NCBI RefSeq assembly: GCF_002836715.1
Contig: NZ_PJAT01000087.1
Span: 1 to 48,780, forward strand
DNA length: 48,780 nucleotides
Origin: Psychrobacter sp. 4Dc
Lineage (GTDB): Bacteria; Pseudomonadota; Gammaproteobacteria; Pseudomonadales; Moraxellaceae
Direction of reading: 5' to 3'
This document shows, in pieces, positions 25,925 through 35,289 of the stretch; the first letter of the stretch is position 1; every line of letters starts with the position of its first letter. Both the position numbers and the translations under genes were made by a program. Below the pieces are notes generated by a model, which worked only from the letters and a program-made list of their open reading frames with translations, searched no databases and was not told the origin of the DNA.

Positions 25925-28234
25925 TTAAAAATCGAACGTTGCCGATACTTTTAAGGCCGTTGGTTCACCTGCATTTAGATAGCCTGCATCTGAATAACCG
26001 CCTACTGACTGCCAGTAGTCTTCACCTGTGACATTGGTTACCATGCCTTTTAGAGTAACGTCTTGTCCTGCCAACATAGTGCGATAGCGTGCACCAAGGT
26101 CTAAGGTAGTATAACCATCAACCTTTAAGGTATTGGCATTATCCGAATAACGAGAGCCTGTGTGGATAATATCACCCGTCAATGTCAGTCCTTCAACGGC
26201 GGCTAAATCATACTCTAGGTTGACATTGCTCTGTAAGGTAGGCACACCAATCACTCGATTACCATCTAATGCACTATCACCAGTGTCTTTTTGCTTAGCA
26301 CTTAAGTAAGTAACACCAGCATTGAGGCGCATGTTTTCACTTGGGCTACCAAAGACAGTCAACTCCACACCTTGATGACGATTTTCTCCAGCAGCAGTAA
26401 ACGTATTTGAGTTGTTGATATAAGCACGCGGTTCATCAGTTCGGAAGACAGCGAGACTACTGCCAATCATACCATTGTCGTATTTCACACCCAGTTCAGT
26501 TTGCTCACTCACGTACGGATCTAGATTTTGACCACCATTAGTGACAGCGTCATTATCGTTAGTTAGAGGCGCTCTTTTTCCTGGTGCTAGACTTTCGATA
26601 TAATTACCATATACAGACCAGTCCATCGTTGGCTGATAAACAATACCGATACTTGGGGTCCACTCACTCTTATCGTAATGAGCCGTTTCTGCCTGCGTGT
26701 TGGCATCATAGCTGGTGGTTTTTATATTTTGATGACGCACACCCAAGGTGGTTTTCAGTTTGTCATCGAACATCGATATGGTGTCTGCTAGCGCAAAGCT
26801 TTGGAGTTGCTTTTCATTGGTTAATTTGGGGTCGTCTAAATTTCCACCGAAGATTGCTGTGCTTGTAAAAGGGACTTCCGTGTAGTCGGTAGGGCGATAA
26901 AAATTGGTCGCTAGCTGATTGCCAAAATCATATGCGAATGCGCCTTTTTCTTCTTGATCATAGAGGTTTGCGGCAAACACTAAGCTATGAGCCACTTCAC
27001 CGGTTTGTAATTTACCACGCAGACCAAGCTCGGCGCTTTGTACTTTATCTTCTCGAGTATTGTCAAAGCGATAAACTGTACCCGCACCATCAACGTTGTT
27101 GACAGTTAACGTGGCTAGTGAGTTTTCTTCCTCGCCACTTCGCACACCGTAAGCACCATAAGCGGTAATATTGTCATTAAAGTCATATTCTCCTCGAATC
27201 GTACCAAAGACATCCTTTTCATCTGAGTAGGTCCAAGGCTGCGCCCAATTTTTTGAGCCGTCTGGAGCATTTGGTACACTAGAAACCCCACCAAGATTGA
27301 CACTAGGACGAGTCTCTGACAGCTTATTGTCTTGCCAACCTAAATCTGCTGATAGGCGATACTGATCTCCTCTATAGTCCAAACCAAGGGCAGCCAAACC
27401 CAAGGTCGATGACTCATCATCGATAGCGCTGTCACCATCTTGATAAGCAGCATTAAAGCGAACGCCAATAGCATCATCGCTACCAAAGCGATCACTGACA
27501 TCTACTGCGACCTTACCTTGGTCACCTTGACCATAGCCAACCGTTAGCTGACGTAGTGGCTCATTATCCGCTCGTTTGGGTAACAGGTTAATCGTACCGC
27601 CTGCGTTACCACCACTCGGTGCTGCGCCATTTAACGTCGCTGAGGCACCGCGCTGAACCTCGACGCGCTCGAACAACTCAGTTGCAATGTACTGTCTAGG
27701 TAAGATGCCGTATAGACCATTGTACATGGTGTCATCTGATGTGGTGATAAAGCCACGCATGAAGTAGGCCTCTTGAAAGTTACCAAAACCTCTTGCCACA
27801 CGTACAGTAGGATCTTTTTTGAGTAGGTCACCCACACTTTGCGCTTGCTGATTGGCGATATATTCATTGGTATATGAGGTGGTAGAGAACGGCGTGTCCA
27901 TGATGTCTTGGTTGCCCAAGAGTCCGACGCGGCTGCCTATTGCCACCTGACCACCTTCATATGCGCTAGGTAACCCATCTGCTGACGCATCAGCACTACT
28001 GGTGACGACGATAGTATCAAGTACCACATTAGGGGTGGTTTGAGTATCTGCATCATCTACTAGCGCCCATGCCGAGTGACTTGTGGTTAGGATGATGACT
28101 GAACATAGTGATTTTAGAGGTAGTGATTTCGTCGATACTAGGCGTGAAGGTATGGACGCTAATCGTAGAGAAGCGCCAGACACATTCAGAGAATTAAGAC
28201 GAAACAAAGCAGCAGATAAGCGAGACAGTTGCAT
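25925..28234 (-). CDS. TonB-dependent siderophore receptor
   Basis: This 769-residue outer-membrane receptor has a long N-terminal region before an export signal ending in TSHSAWA, the plug domain (TPFSTTSYTNEYIANQQAQSVGDLL, YFMRGFITTSDD, VEVQRGASATLNG, GGTINLLPKRA) and a barrel ending in F. It is a member of the siderophore-receptor group (FcuA/FpvA-like plug). ATG 28234 has a GGA site, whereas ATG 28249 has none. The signal sequence is unusually long (about 57 residues). A Fur-box-like sequence lies 33-51 bp upstream of the start. The ABC exporter gene follows it closely. Confidence 0.85.
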   Translation of the reverse strand: MQLSRLSAALFRLNSLNVSGASLRLASIPSRLVSTKSLPLKSLCSVIILTTSHSAWALVDDADTQTTPNVVLDTIVVTSSADASADGLPSAYEGGQVAIGSRVGLLGNQDIMDTPFSTTSYTNEYIANQQAQSVGDLLKKDPTVRVARGFGNFQEAYFMRGFITTSDDTMYNGLYGILPRQYIATELFERVEVQRGASATLNGAAPSGGNAGGTINLLPKRADNEPLRQLTVGYGQGDQGKVAVDVSDRFGSDDAIGVRFNAAYQDGDSAIDDESSTLGLAALGLDYRGDQYRLSADLGWQDNKLSETRPSVNLGGVSSVPNAPDGSKNWAQPWTYSDEKDVFGTIRGEYDFNDNITAYGAYGVRSGEEENSLATLTVNNVDGAGTVYRFDNTREDKVQSAELGLRGKLQTGEVAHSLVFAANLYDQEEKGAFAYDFGNQLATNFYRPTDYTEVPFTSTAIFGGNLDDPKLTNEKQLQSFALADTISMFDDKLKTTLGVRHQNIKTTSYDANTQAETAHYDKSEWTPSIGIVYQPTMDWSVYGNYIESLAPGKRAPLTNDNDAVTNGGQNLDPYVSEQTELGVKYDNGMIGSSLAVFRTDEPRAYINNSNTFTAAGENRHQGVELTVFGSPSENMRLNAGVTYLSAKQKDTGDSALDGNRVIGVPTLQSNVNLEYDLAAVEGLTLTGDIIHTGSRYSDNANTLKVDGYTTLDLGARYRTMLAGQDVTLKGMVTNVTGEDYWQSVGGYSDAGYLNAGEPTALKVSATFDF

Positions 28235-28266
28235 GAATATTTCCAGCATGTAATTTAAATCGTTAT

Positions 28267-28285
28267 TATAATGATAATCATTTCT
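28267..28285 (-). promoter_or_regulatory. Fur box upstream of the second TonB receptor
   Basis: TATAATGATAATCATTTCT matches 15 of 19 positions of the Fur consensus. It lies just upstream of the receptor start, and the truncated BASS gene begins on the other side. Confidence 0.75.
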
Positions 28286-28342
28286 ATTACAATGAATTAC
28301 TGAGTCAATTTTAAATATACTAGGTTTGGTAAAGTACGGCTG

Positions 28343-28687
28343 TTGCTTGATAAGGTGCTAATAGCTTTTGTGGCGATCGCTTTTTCTAGCAATTTCGCGC
28401 TATTTTTAGAGCGTTTTCATAGCTTCTTTTGGTTGGTTGTTGGCCATAATTTATTGGCGCTTTCGTTAGGTTATGGCATGGGGCTAGTGCTCAAGTTGCC
28501 AGTCGCGGATCGGCGCGCGGTGACTTTAGAAGTAGGAATACAAAACTCAGGGCTAGGACTGGTTATTTTATTTACTTTTTTCCCAGAGGCAGGCGGCATG
28601 ATGCTGATCACGGCATTCTGGGGCGTATGGCATTTGGTGTCAGGACTGACACTTTCACAAATTTGGGCACGGATACCCTATGAATAA
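28343..28687 (+). pseudogene. C-terminal remnant of a BASS-family (bile acid:Na+ symporter-like) transporter
   Basis: About 114 residues remain, with the last transmembrane segments and the family motif VTLEVGIQNSGLGLV near FFPEAGG. Intact members have about 290-320 residues, so the N-terminal two-thirds is absent. The open frame reaches back to a TGA at 28301 with no ATG, and the Fur-regulated receptor promoter sits where the missing part would be, marking a rearrangement junction near 28.30-28.34 kb. Its stop overlaps the next gene's start by 8 bp, so it was once the lead gene of that operon. It could be translated from TTG 28343 but would not form a carrier. Confidence 0.75.
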
Positions 28688-29642
28688 AAGCGTAACGAAT
28701 AAAAGCATAGTGAACAAGCGTATATTAATCACTGGTGCCGCAGGTTACATCGGCCATCAGTTGGGCAATCGTCTGGCTGCTCATTACCATGTCATCGGTA
28801 CAGATATTCGCAAGCGTGATGACCTAGACTTTCCAATCCACGTATTAGATGTGCGTGATGAGTGTTTGGCAACGTTACTAAAAGAAGAGGGCATCACTCA
28901 TGTCGTGCATCTCGCCTCTATCTTGCAAGCGTCAAAAGATCGTGCTCGTGACTATGATATCGATGTCAATGGCACGCGCAACGTAATTGATTGCTGCATC
29001 AAAGCAGGTGTCGCACATATAACGCTCACCAGTTCGGGTGCTGCCTACGGCTATCATGCTGACAATCCTGAATGGATTGATGAGCAAGATGCACTACGCG
29101 GTAATCCTGAGTTTGCCTACTCGGATCACAAAAGACAAGTCGAGGAAATGCTTGCAGCATTCCACGAGCAGCATCCACAATTACAGCAGCTGATTTTTCG
29201 ACCTGGCACCGTACTAGGCGCTGATACGCGCAATCAAATTACCAGTCTGTTTATGGCACCGCGCGTGCTTGCGCTCAAAGGTAGTGAGTCGCCTTTTGTG
29301 TTTATTTGGGATCAAGACGTGATCGGCGCTATGGAAATGGGGATTCGCGAGGATAAATCTGGTATCTATAACATGGCAGGCGATGGCGCACTGACGATGA
29401 GGGATATCGCAAACCGACTTAATAAACCGCTATTGACCCTGCCAATGGGTTTGGTTAAAGCTGGTTTACAAGTGGCAAAATGGGGTGGTAAGCCAACGGG
29501 ACCAGAGCAGGTTAATTTTTTGCGTTATCGCCCAGTACTGAGTAACAGGCGACTCAAAGAAGAGTTTGGTTACTCTTTGGCAAAAACGTCTGCCGAAACC
29601 TTCGAGTACTTCATCGAATGTAATGGATTGCGTAAACCTTGA
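28680..29642 (+). CDS. NAD-dependent epimerase/dehydratase-family SDR
   Basis: This 320-residue extended SDR has the NAD-binding motif ITGAAGYIGHQLG, the catalytic Ser in LTSSGAAYGYH and the YxxxK motif YSDHK. A variable C-terminal domain binds substrate. The specific substrate cannot be told from sequence; similar proteins act on sugars, sterol-like or acyl alcohols. It overlaps the truncated BASS gene and is followed after 17 bp by a second SDR gene, so the two are one operon. Promoter and leader may have been lost in the rearrangement upstream. Confidence 0.75.
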   Translation: MNKSVTNKSIVNKRILITGAAGYIGHQLGNRLAAHYHVIGTDIRKRDDLDFPIHVLDVRDECLATLLKEEGITHVVHLASILQASKDRARDYDIDVNGTRNVIDCCIKAGVAHITLTSSGAAYGYHADNPEWIDEQDALRGNPEFAYSDHKRQVEEMLAAFHEQHPQLQQLIFRPGTVLGADTRNQITSLFMAPRVLALKGSESPFVFIWDQDVIGAMEMGIREDKSGIYNMAGDGALTMRDIANRLNKPLLTLPMGLVKAGLQVAKWGGKPTGPEQVNFLRYRPVLSNRRLKEEFGYSLAKTSAETFEYFIECNGLRKP

Positions 29643-29659
29643 TAGGGAGATAATCATCG

Positions 29660-30463
29660 ATGCCATCAATATCATCAATAACTGTTACTTTAATCACTGG
29701 TGCTGCATCAGGACTTGGTTGGGCGATGGCACGGTACTGGTATGCCGCTGGGCATCACTTAGTACTCGCTGATATAGATGAGCAAGCGCTGATCGCCCGC
29801 GCTCGTGAGTTAGAGGACTCTGCTAGAGTCATGACAGTCGTCACTGATATCACTCAAATTGATGATATTGCTGCCCTTATTGAGCAAGTTAGCGAGCGCT
29901 TTGGCCGTCTTGATCTATTGGTGAATAATGCTGGGATTACCCATCGATCACCAGCACATCAGACTGATCCTGCGGTGTTCCGCAAAGTTATGGCGGTAGA
30001 TTGGCAAGGAGCAGTGGAGCTGACCATGGCTGCGTTACCGATGCTAAGAGAATCTAAAGGCCAAATTATCTGTATCGGCTCAATGGCTGGCTGGATGCCC
30101 GTTCCTGGACGGGCTGCATACTGTGCGGCAAAAGGGGCGCTGACACAGTTCTTTGAAGTATTGCGCTTGGAGCTAGAGTCTGAGGGTATACATATCCTTA
30201 TGGTCTATCCTAGCTTTCTTGATACACCTATCGAGAACCACGCGCTCGGCCGTGATGGCAGTATCGCAAAGCATCCACGCTCAATGATCGGTAATATGCG
30301 TAGTGCTGAGTGGATGGCCGAACGGATCGATCAAGGTTTGCAGCGGCGCAAACGTTGGATATTGCCGGACCCTCTCTCGCGCTTTGGCAGTTTACTGTGG
30401 CGTATTGCGCCAGCTTTATACTTGCGTCAGGTGCGTAAACGTTTTGGAAATGAGTTACGATAG
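29660..30463 (+). CDS. Classical SDR oxidoreductase
   Basis: This 267-residue enzyme shows the complete classical SDR set: TGAASGLGWAMA cofactor motif, the acidic ADID segment at the end of beta-2 favouring NAD(H), NNAG, the catalytic Ser in IGSMAG and Tyr/Lys in YCAAK. The C-terminal 40 residues are basic and hydrophobic (RRKRWILPDP, RLRQ-like), typical of the membrane-associated lipid-active SDRs. A GGGAGA ribosome site lies upstream. It ends the operon, which is followed by a repeat array and terminator. Confidence 0.8.
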   Translation: MPSISSITVTLITGAASGLGWAMARYWYAAGHHLVLADIDEQALIARARELEDSARVMTVVTDITQIDDIAALIEQVSERFGRLDLLVNNAGITHRSPAHQTDPAVFRKVMAVDWQGAVELTMAALPMLRESKGQIICIGSMAGWMPVPGRAAYCAAKGALTQFFEVLRLELESEGIHILMVYPSFLDTPIENHALGRDGSIAKHPRSMIGNMRSAEWMAERIDQGLQRRKRWILPDPLSRFGSLLWRIAPALYLRQVRKRFGNELR

Positions 30464-30522
30464 ACTGCGTTAGGTGAGAACCTAGAAGAGAGGCTAGCAG
30501 TTCATGCAAATTGTCGATAGTG

Positions 30523-30626
30523 CTATGCTAAAAATACTATGCTGGAGAGCGCTATATTAAAAAACACTATGTTAAAAGTCTCTATGTTAAGAGGTACATT
30601 ATTAGAGAACACTATGCTAGAAACAA
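30523..30626. repeat. Seven tandem 14-15-bp imperfect repeats
   Basis: Seven head-to-tail units begin CTAT or CATT (CTATGCTAAAAATA, CTATGCTGGAGAGCG, CTATATTAAAAAACA, CTATGTTAAAAGTCT, CTATGTTAAGAGGTA, CATTATTAGAGAACA, CTATGCTAGAAACAA). They fill the space between the SDR gene stop and a terminator; the last unit forms the left arm of that terminator. Confidence 0.75.
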
Positions 30627-30646
30627 TGATCTAGCATAGCTTTTTA
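30612..30646. terminator. Terminator between SDR operon and BASS gene
   Basis: CTATGCTAG (30612-30620) pairs perfectly with CTAGCATAG (30631-30639), followed by a T5 run on the plus strand. It closes the SDR operon. Confidence 0.75.
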
Positions 30647-30697
30647 ACTTTACTAACTGGTTCAATATCACCTAGTTCAGTACTACCTTTATTAGTA

Positions 30698-31519
30698 CTA
30701 ATGATTTCTAATTGGTTTGCCAAGCTCCATGGTCTCTTCAGTCTCGATGACGGTAGGATTTTTCGCTTCTTGACGTTTATCCCACCAAGCAAAGATATTG
30801 GCCAATACAGAGCCAGAAACAGAGTGCCAAATACAAGCGACGGCGGCAGCGATGGCGGACTCTGCATTGCCAGGGAAAAATTTCGTGCTTAAGCCAGTGG
30901 CCAGACCTGCATTTTGTACGCCAACCTCGATAGATATGGTGCGTTTTTTGGGTTTGCTCATACCAAATAAGGCCCCTGAGTAGTAGCCCAATATATAGCC
31001 GACGATATTGTGTACCGCAATGGCCAAGATAACGACTAGCCCTGACTGCAAGAACTGATCGCCAAATACAGCGGCAACGCCACCGACGATAGCGGCAAAA
31101 GCTAATACAGCCACGCCTGGCATCACCGCACGTACATCATTAAACCAGTGTTTGTTTTGGAATAGTATGTTTAACATAGAGCCGATAGCGACTGGCAACA
31201 ATGTCACTAATAGCATAAAGCGGAACATACCCCAGCCATCCATCTCTACAGATTGACCAACCAAATAATTGAGCCAAAGTGGCGTCACTAACGGTGCAAT
31301 GATGGTCGATACGGTGGTCATACCTACCGAAAACGCCACATCACCTTTGGCAAGGTAGCTCATAATGTTTGAAGACACACCACCAGGACAAGTACCAACC
31401 AATACTAGACCCAGTGTCAACCCAGGTGATAAATCAAACAATCTAGCCACGCTAATCGCTAAAATCGGCATAATGGTATATTGGATAATTGAACCGATAA
31501 AAATATCAAGCGAGACCAT
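30698..31519 (-). pseudogene. BASS-family transporter truncated at its N-terminus by IS256-type element
   Basis: The 273 residues cover most of a bile acid:Na+ symporter-family carrier, including LVGTCPGGVSSNIMSYLAKGD and the crossing-helix motif SIEVGVQNAGLATGL, but begin near what is about residue 65-70 of full-length members, starting directly at the terminal repeat of the IS256-type element. About two N-terminal transmembrane helices are missing. The ATG at 31519 is created at or inside the element end and has no good ribosome site. Function is therefore doubtful. Family members import bile-acid-like or organic anions, pantoate or pyruvate. Confidence 0.75.
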
Positions 31520-32812
31520 CCCAGATTCTGTGTAACTGCCATTTAGATTAAATGCCTGCTTATACGGTCATCAAACATAATCATAAAGCGATTCAAAGCA
31601 GACGTCCAGTTACGGATTGGCATCGACCACTTTTTAGACGCCTGCTGGGTGGCTAAGTACACCACTTTGAATGCTGCCTGATCAGATGGGAACACCTTAC
31701 GCTTATTCACTGCCGTCCGAATCACACTGTTTAGCGACTCTATCGCATTGGTGGTATAAATCACTTTTCTGATGTCTTTCGGATACTCAAAGAACACCGT
31801 TAAGCCCTCCCAGTTATTGCGCCAAGACTTGACCACGTGCGGGTAATCTTTGCCCCAAGTCTCATCAAAGTGCTCAAGATTGGCCTCTGCCATCTCAAGG
31901 GTATCAGCGCCGTAAATGGCCTTTAAATCAGCCGCTACGGCCTTTTTATCCGTCCACGGCACAAACTTCATTGAATAGCGCACCATGTGTACGATACACA
32001 GCTGAACCTGTGCCTTTGGATAGACGGTGTTGATGGCATCAGGGAAACCCTTTAGACCGTCAACACAAGCAATGAGGATATCTTGTACGCCACGGTTTTG
32101 AAGCTCGGTAAGAACACCCAGCCAGAACTTAGCGCCTTCATTCTCTGAGAGCCACATACCAAGCAGCTCTTTCTTACCGCTAAGATTGATGCCTAGGGCT
32201 AAGTAAATGGCTTTGTTGATGATCTGCTTGTCTTGACGTATCTTCACGACGATGCAGTCCAAATAGACGATAGGATAAACACTGCTCAGCGGCCGGTTCT
32301 GCCAAGCGGTGATGTCCTCTAATATATTGTCAGTGACTCTTGAGACAAGAGAGCTTGAGATGTCGACATCGTAGAGCTCTTTAATGCTCTCTACGATCTC
32401 AGTGGTGGTTTGACCCTTGGCGTAAAGGAAGATGATTTTATCATCGAGACCTGAGATACGGGTTTGATGCTTACTAACGAGTACAGGCTCAAAGCTGCTA
32501 TCACGGTCTCTTGGGGTAGAGATTTCAAGATCGCCTGTATCACTGCGGACGGTCTTTTTAGTGTGTCCGTTGCGCTTGTTTGGTTTATCTGCTTTCTCAT
32601 GCTTGGGGTAGCCGAGATGGTCTTCCATCTCAGCCTCTAAGGCAGTATCGATAAAAGATTGCATGAGCTGCCTCTGAAAGTCTTTGATGTCATCGAAGCT
32701 GTTCATGCTACCAGCCATTTGCTCGGCCAGTTTTTTAATGTCAGATTGAGTAGTCATTGCTTATTCTCCTGTTAGTGGATTATAAGCAGTTACACAGTTT
32801 TTAGGAAACTCC
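31517..32812 (-). mobile_element. IS256-family insertion sequence (ends approximate)
   Basis: The shared inner terminal repeat CTGTGTAACTGC occurs at 31528-31539 and, inverted, at 32786-32797. Weaker matches extend outward, so the true ends are within about 10-12 bp of these. No target-site duplication is evident. The single transposase gene is intact. Confidence 0.8.
31543..32757 (-). CDS. IS256-family (Mutator-type) transposase
   Basis: This 404-residue protein matches full-length IS256 transposases. An N-terminal region (MEDHLGYPKHEK, RNGHTKKTVRSDTGDLEIS) is followed by a DDE catalytic domain with Asp in YLDCIVVKI, Asp in IACVDGLKGFPDAI and Glu in TTNAIESLNSVIR. No frameshift is seen, so the element may be active. 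It lies between the truncated BASS gene and a small unknown gene. Confidence 0.92.
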   Translation of the reverse strand: MTTQSDIKKLAEQMAGSMNSFDDIKDFQRQLMQSFIDTALEAEMEDHLGYPKHEKADKPNKRNGHTKKTVRSDTGDLEISTPRDRDSSFEPVLVSKHQTRISGLDDKIIFLYAKGQTTTEIVESIKELYDVDISSSLVSRVTDNILEDITAWQNRPLSSVYPIVYLDCIVVKIRQDKQIINKAIYLALGINLSGKKELLGMWLSENEGAKFWLGVLTELQNRGVQDILIACVDGLKGFPDAINTVYPKAQVQLCIVHMVRYSMKFVPWTDKKAVAADLKAIYGADTLEMAEANLEHFDETWGKDYPHVVKSWRNNWEGLTVFFEYPKDIRKVIYTTNAIESLNSVIRTAVNKRKVFPSDQAAFKVVYLATQQASKKWSMPIRNWTSALNRFMIMFDDRISRHLI

Positions 32813-33061
32813 CAGCCCCACATCATCATGAGTAAGTGCCACTCTCTTTACTGAGACAGCATATTCCCATAGCTCACCTTTATCACAAACGAACTGATCG
32901 TTATTAAAGGCTACAATAGGGACCAATAATTCATAGTAACCATTATCTATGGTTGCTATAGCATAATCATCGCTAACGTTGCTGACAGCACACCATACAT
33001 AGTTGCTGACATTTCCCAAGATGGCTTTGGTTAATTCACTGCCTTGTAATTCAGCAATCAT
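32801..33061 (-). CDS. Small protein of unknown function, possibly 3'-truncated
   Basis: The 86 residues are acidic, with no signal peptide or membrane helix, and are not recognised. The frame ends GLGVS-stop, and the TAA lies within the outer terminal region of the IS256-type element, so the original C-terminus may have been lost. There is no strong ribosome site upstream. It may be a real cytosolic protein or a decaying fragment. Confidence 0.4.
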   Translation of the reverse strand: MIAELQGSELTKAILGNVSNYVWCAVSNVSDDYAIATIDNGYYELLVPIVAFNNDQFVCDKGELWEYAVSVKRVALTHDDVGLGVS

Positions 33062-33420
33062 CTTCAGGCTCCAATATCTATCAAGTTAAACTATTACTTT
33101 ATAGATAAATTCGGTTTTTGCAATATATCTGTATAACCCATAAGTTCTCGAAATACGCTTACCTCACTTCGAGCAGATTTTTTATAGTTATAATTTATAC
33201 TCAAACTATTCAAAGATATTTTTAATCTTATGCTCGATATACTGTCTTTTTAACATGATAAATAGGCTTTCATCTGTGCTATAGAAGACTGCTTGATCGA
33301 TGTTCGTTAACGCTTTACTAACATCTAACAAATTGACAGCAAGGGTTGGCTTATACTACCATTGAAAACTCACTTTATTAATCTTACCTATTATGTGTAA
33401 GATCGTTTCGGAGTAACCTC
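33062..33420 (+). promoter_or_regulatory. Leader and promoter region of pqqA
   Basis: This 359-bp AT-rich spacer holds the pqq promoter. A hairpin ATCTTAC (33381-33387)/GTAAGAT (33397-33403) sits just before the CGGAGTAA ribosome site of pqqA and could affect its translation or mRNA stability. TTGACA and TATACT elements occur near 33330-33355, but their 13-bp spacing is too short for a firm promoter call. Confidence 0.45.
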
Positions 33421-33495
33421 ATGCAGTGGACTAAACCAGCTTTTCAAGACATCCGTATCGGTTTCGAAATCACTATGTATTTTGAAGCACGCTAA
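33421..33495 (+). CDS. pqqA: PQQ precursor peptide
   Basis: This 24-residue peptide (starting [13 protein letters not shown], ending in EITMYFEAR) is the ribosomal precursor of the cofactor pyrroloquinoline quinone. The conserved Glu16 and Tyr20 (ExxxY) are the residues PqqE cross-links and from which PQQ is built. ATG 33421 has a CGGAG ribosome site at normal spacing. It is followed by a terminator-like hairpin before pqqB. Size, motif and position leave little doubt. Confidence 0.96.
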   Translation: MQWTKPAFQDIRIGFEITMYFEAR

Positions 33496-33518
33496 AAACT
33501 CATAAACCTGAATACATT

Positions 33519-33552
33519 AAAAGCCCTAGATGATTAGGGCTTTTACTTTTTT
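33519..33552 (+). terminator. Attenuator-like terminator between pqqA and pqqB
   Basis: A perfect 10-bp stem AAAAGCCCTA/TAGGGCTTTT (33519-33528, 33535-33544) with a 6-base loop is followed by ACTTTTTT. Partial termination here would yield more pqqA than pqqBCDE message, suiting the need for excess precursor. Confidence 0.85.
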
Positions 33553-33574
33553 AGCAATTTGGAAATATTGATCT

Positions 33575-34486
33575 ATGCATATTCACGTTTTAGGCTCAGC
33601 AGCGGGTGGCGGTTTTCCGCAGTGGAACTGTAACTGCGATAATTGCCACGGTGTCCGTCAAGGCACGATTCAGGCAAAAACCCGTACCCAATCTTCTATA
33701 GCCATATCAGAAAATGGTGTGGATTGGATCTTATTCAACGCGTCACCTGATATCCGCCAACAATTATTTGAGTTCAAGGCAGCACAGCCTGCACGTCAAC
33801 TAAGAGATACAGGTATCACAAATGTGGTCTTAATGGACAGTCAGCTTGACCATACGACTGGGCTATTGACCCTTCGTGAAGGTTGTCCGATTCCTGTTTG
33901 GTGTACTGAGATGGTCTATCAAGATCTAACGACAGGATTTCCTCTCTTTAATATGTTGAAGCACTGGAATGGCGGCTTGCAACATCATCAAATTGATCCA
34001 AAGAAGACCTTTAAGATTGAAGGGTTTGACAATTTAGAATTGACGCCTTTAGTGATTAGAAGCTCTGCACCGCCCTATTCTCCGCACCGTAATGACCCGC
34101 ATGATGGCGACAATATTGCGCTGATTGTAAAAGACTTAAAAACACAAAAACAACTCTTTTATGCGCCAGGTCTAGGTAAGATGGACGATCAAGTAATGCA
34201 AATCATGAAAAGCTCTGATTGCGTAATGATTGACGGTACGCTATGGACGGACAATGAAATGCAAGAGTGCGGTGTTGGTACAAAAACTGGTCAAGACATG
34301 GGACATTTGCATATCAGTGGTGAAGATGGCTCATTGCATTATCTAGACCAGCTCGATAACGCTCGTAAGGTATTGATTCATATCAATAATACCAATCCGA
34401 TATTGAATGAACAGTCTGAACAGGCTGCGACATTAAAACAACATGGTGTTGAAGTGGCATTTGATGGTATGCAAATTGAGCTTTAA
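33575..34486 (+). CDS. pqqB: PQQ biosynthesis protein PqqB
   Basis: This 303-residue cytosolic protein has the metallo-beta-lactamase fold. It shows the N-terminal [18 protein letters not shown] motif with zinc-binding cysteines, the LDHTTGLL motif and a C-terminal HINNTNPI. PqqB is thought to act on the cross-linked Glu-Tyr intermediate, hydroxylating the tyrosine ring. Length is normal. It begins the tightly spaced pqqBCDE run downstream of the pqqA attenuator; a GGAAA ribosome site lies before the ATG. Confidence 0.95.
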   Translation: MHIHVLGSAAGGGFPQWNCNCDNCHGVRQGTIQAKTRTQSSIAISENGVDWILFNASPDIRQQLFEFKAAQPARQLRDTGITNVVLMDSQLDHTTGLLTLREGCPIPVWCTEMVYQDLTTGFPLFNMLKHWNGGLQHHQIDPKKTFKIEGFDNLELTPLVIRSSAPPYSPHRNDPHDGDNIALIVKDLKTQKQLFYAPGLGKMDDQVMQIMKSSDCVMIDGTLWTDNEMQECGVGTKTGQDMGHLHISGEDGSLHYLDQLDNARKVLIHINNTNPILNEQSEQAATLKQHGVEVAFDGMQIEL

Positions 34487-34530
34487 GACAAACGGTAAGG
34501 TAAAGATAGCAATCGTAAGGTGAAAACACA

Positions 34531-35289
34531 ATGCAAGAAGAAAACACAGCGTTAAGCCCAGAAGCGTTTGAACAAGCGATTATGGCTAAGGGTCAGTATT
34601 ATCATATTTATCATCCCTTTCATATCATGATGCATGAAGGCAAAGCGACACAGCAGCAGATTCAAGCATGGGTTGCCAACCGTTTTTATTATCAGATCAA
34701 CATTCCATTGAAAGACGCGGCCATTATGGCAAACTGTCCTGATCAGCGCGTGCGTCAAGAATGGATTCAGCGCATGATTGACCAAGATGGCGTATATCCT
34801 GACGGCGGCGGTCGTGAAGCATGGTTAGGTCTGGCAGAGGCAGTTGGTTTGACGCGTGAGCAGGTGATTTCTGAAGAGCTAGTGCTACCGGGTGTGCGTT
34901 TTGCCGTCGATGCTTATGTGAACTTTGCGCGTCGTACCTCATGGCGAGAAGCCGCCAGTAGCTCACTGACCGAGCTGTTTGCCCCGCAAATTCACCAGTC
35001 ACGTTTAGAGTCGTGGCCCAAGCATTACCCTTGGATAAAAGAGCAAGGCTATACCTATTTCCGCTCACGCTTGAGCCAAGCGCGCCGCGATGTTGAGCAT
35101 GGTTTGACCATCACGCTTGACTCGTTCAAAACGGCTGAGCAACAAGAGCGTATGTTAGAAATCTTACAATTTAAGCTCGATATCTTATGGACGATCTTGG
35201 ATTCCTTGAGCTTGGCCTATGTGCATAATCAAGCCCCTTATCAAAGCGTTACCACTGACAATGTCTGGCATAAAGGATTGTTTAAATGA
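34531..35289 (+). CDS. pqqC: Pyrroloquinoline-quinone synthase
   Basis: This 252-residue, cofactor-free oxidase carries out the final ring closure and eight-electron oxidation to PQQ. It has the haem-oxygenase-like all-helical fold with conserved [25 protein letters not shown] and [12 protein letters not shown]. It lies 44 bp after pqqB and overlaps pqqD by 4 bp (ATGA). Confidence 0.95.
   Translation: MQEENTALSPEAFEQAIMAKGQYYHIYHPFHIMMHEGKATQQQIQAWVANRFYYQINIPLKDAAIMANCPDQRVRQEWIQRMIDQDGVYPDGGGREAWLGLAEAVGLTREQVISEELVLPGVRFAVDAYVNFARRTSWREAASSSLTELFAPQIHQSRLESWPKHYPWIKEQGYTYFRSRLSQARRDVEHGLTITLDSFKTAEQQERMLEILQFKLDILWTILDSLSLAYVHNQAPYQSVTTDNVWHKGLFK

Noticed and set aside
30523..30626. CRISPR-like array
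   Set aside because: Units of 14-15 bp are contiguous, with no unique spacers of regular length, and no cas genes are present.
31519..32812. A shared TCCCAG hexamer near both ends of the IS256-type element, as a target-site duplication
   Set aside because: The hexamers sit at different distances from the conserved CTGTGTAACTGC repeat (3 bp on one side, about 12 bp on the other), so they do not flank equivalent termini. IS256 elements make 8-9-bp duplications, and none is visible.
33330..33355. TTGACA ... TATACT as the pqqA promoter
   Set aside because: The spacing is only about 13 bp, well short of the usual 16-18 bp, and either element could be coincidental in AT-rich DNA.
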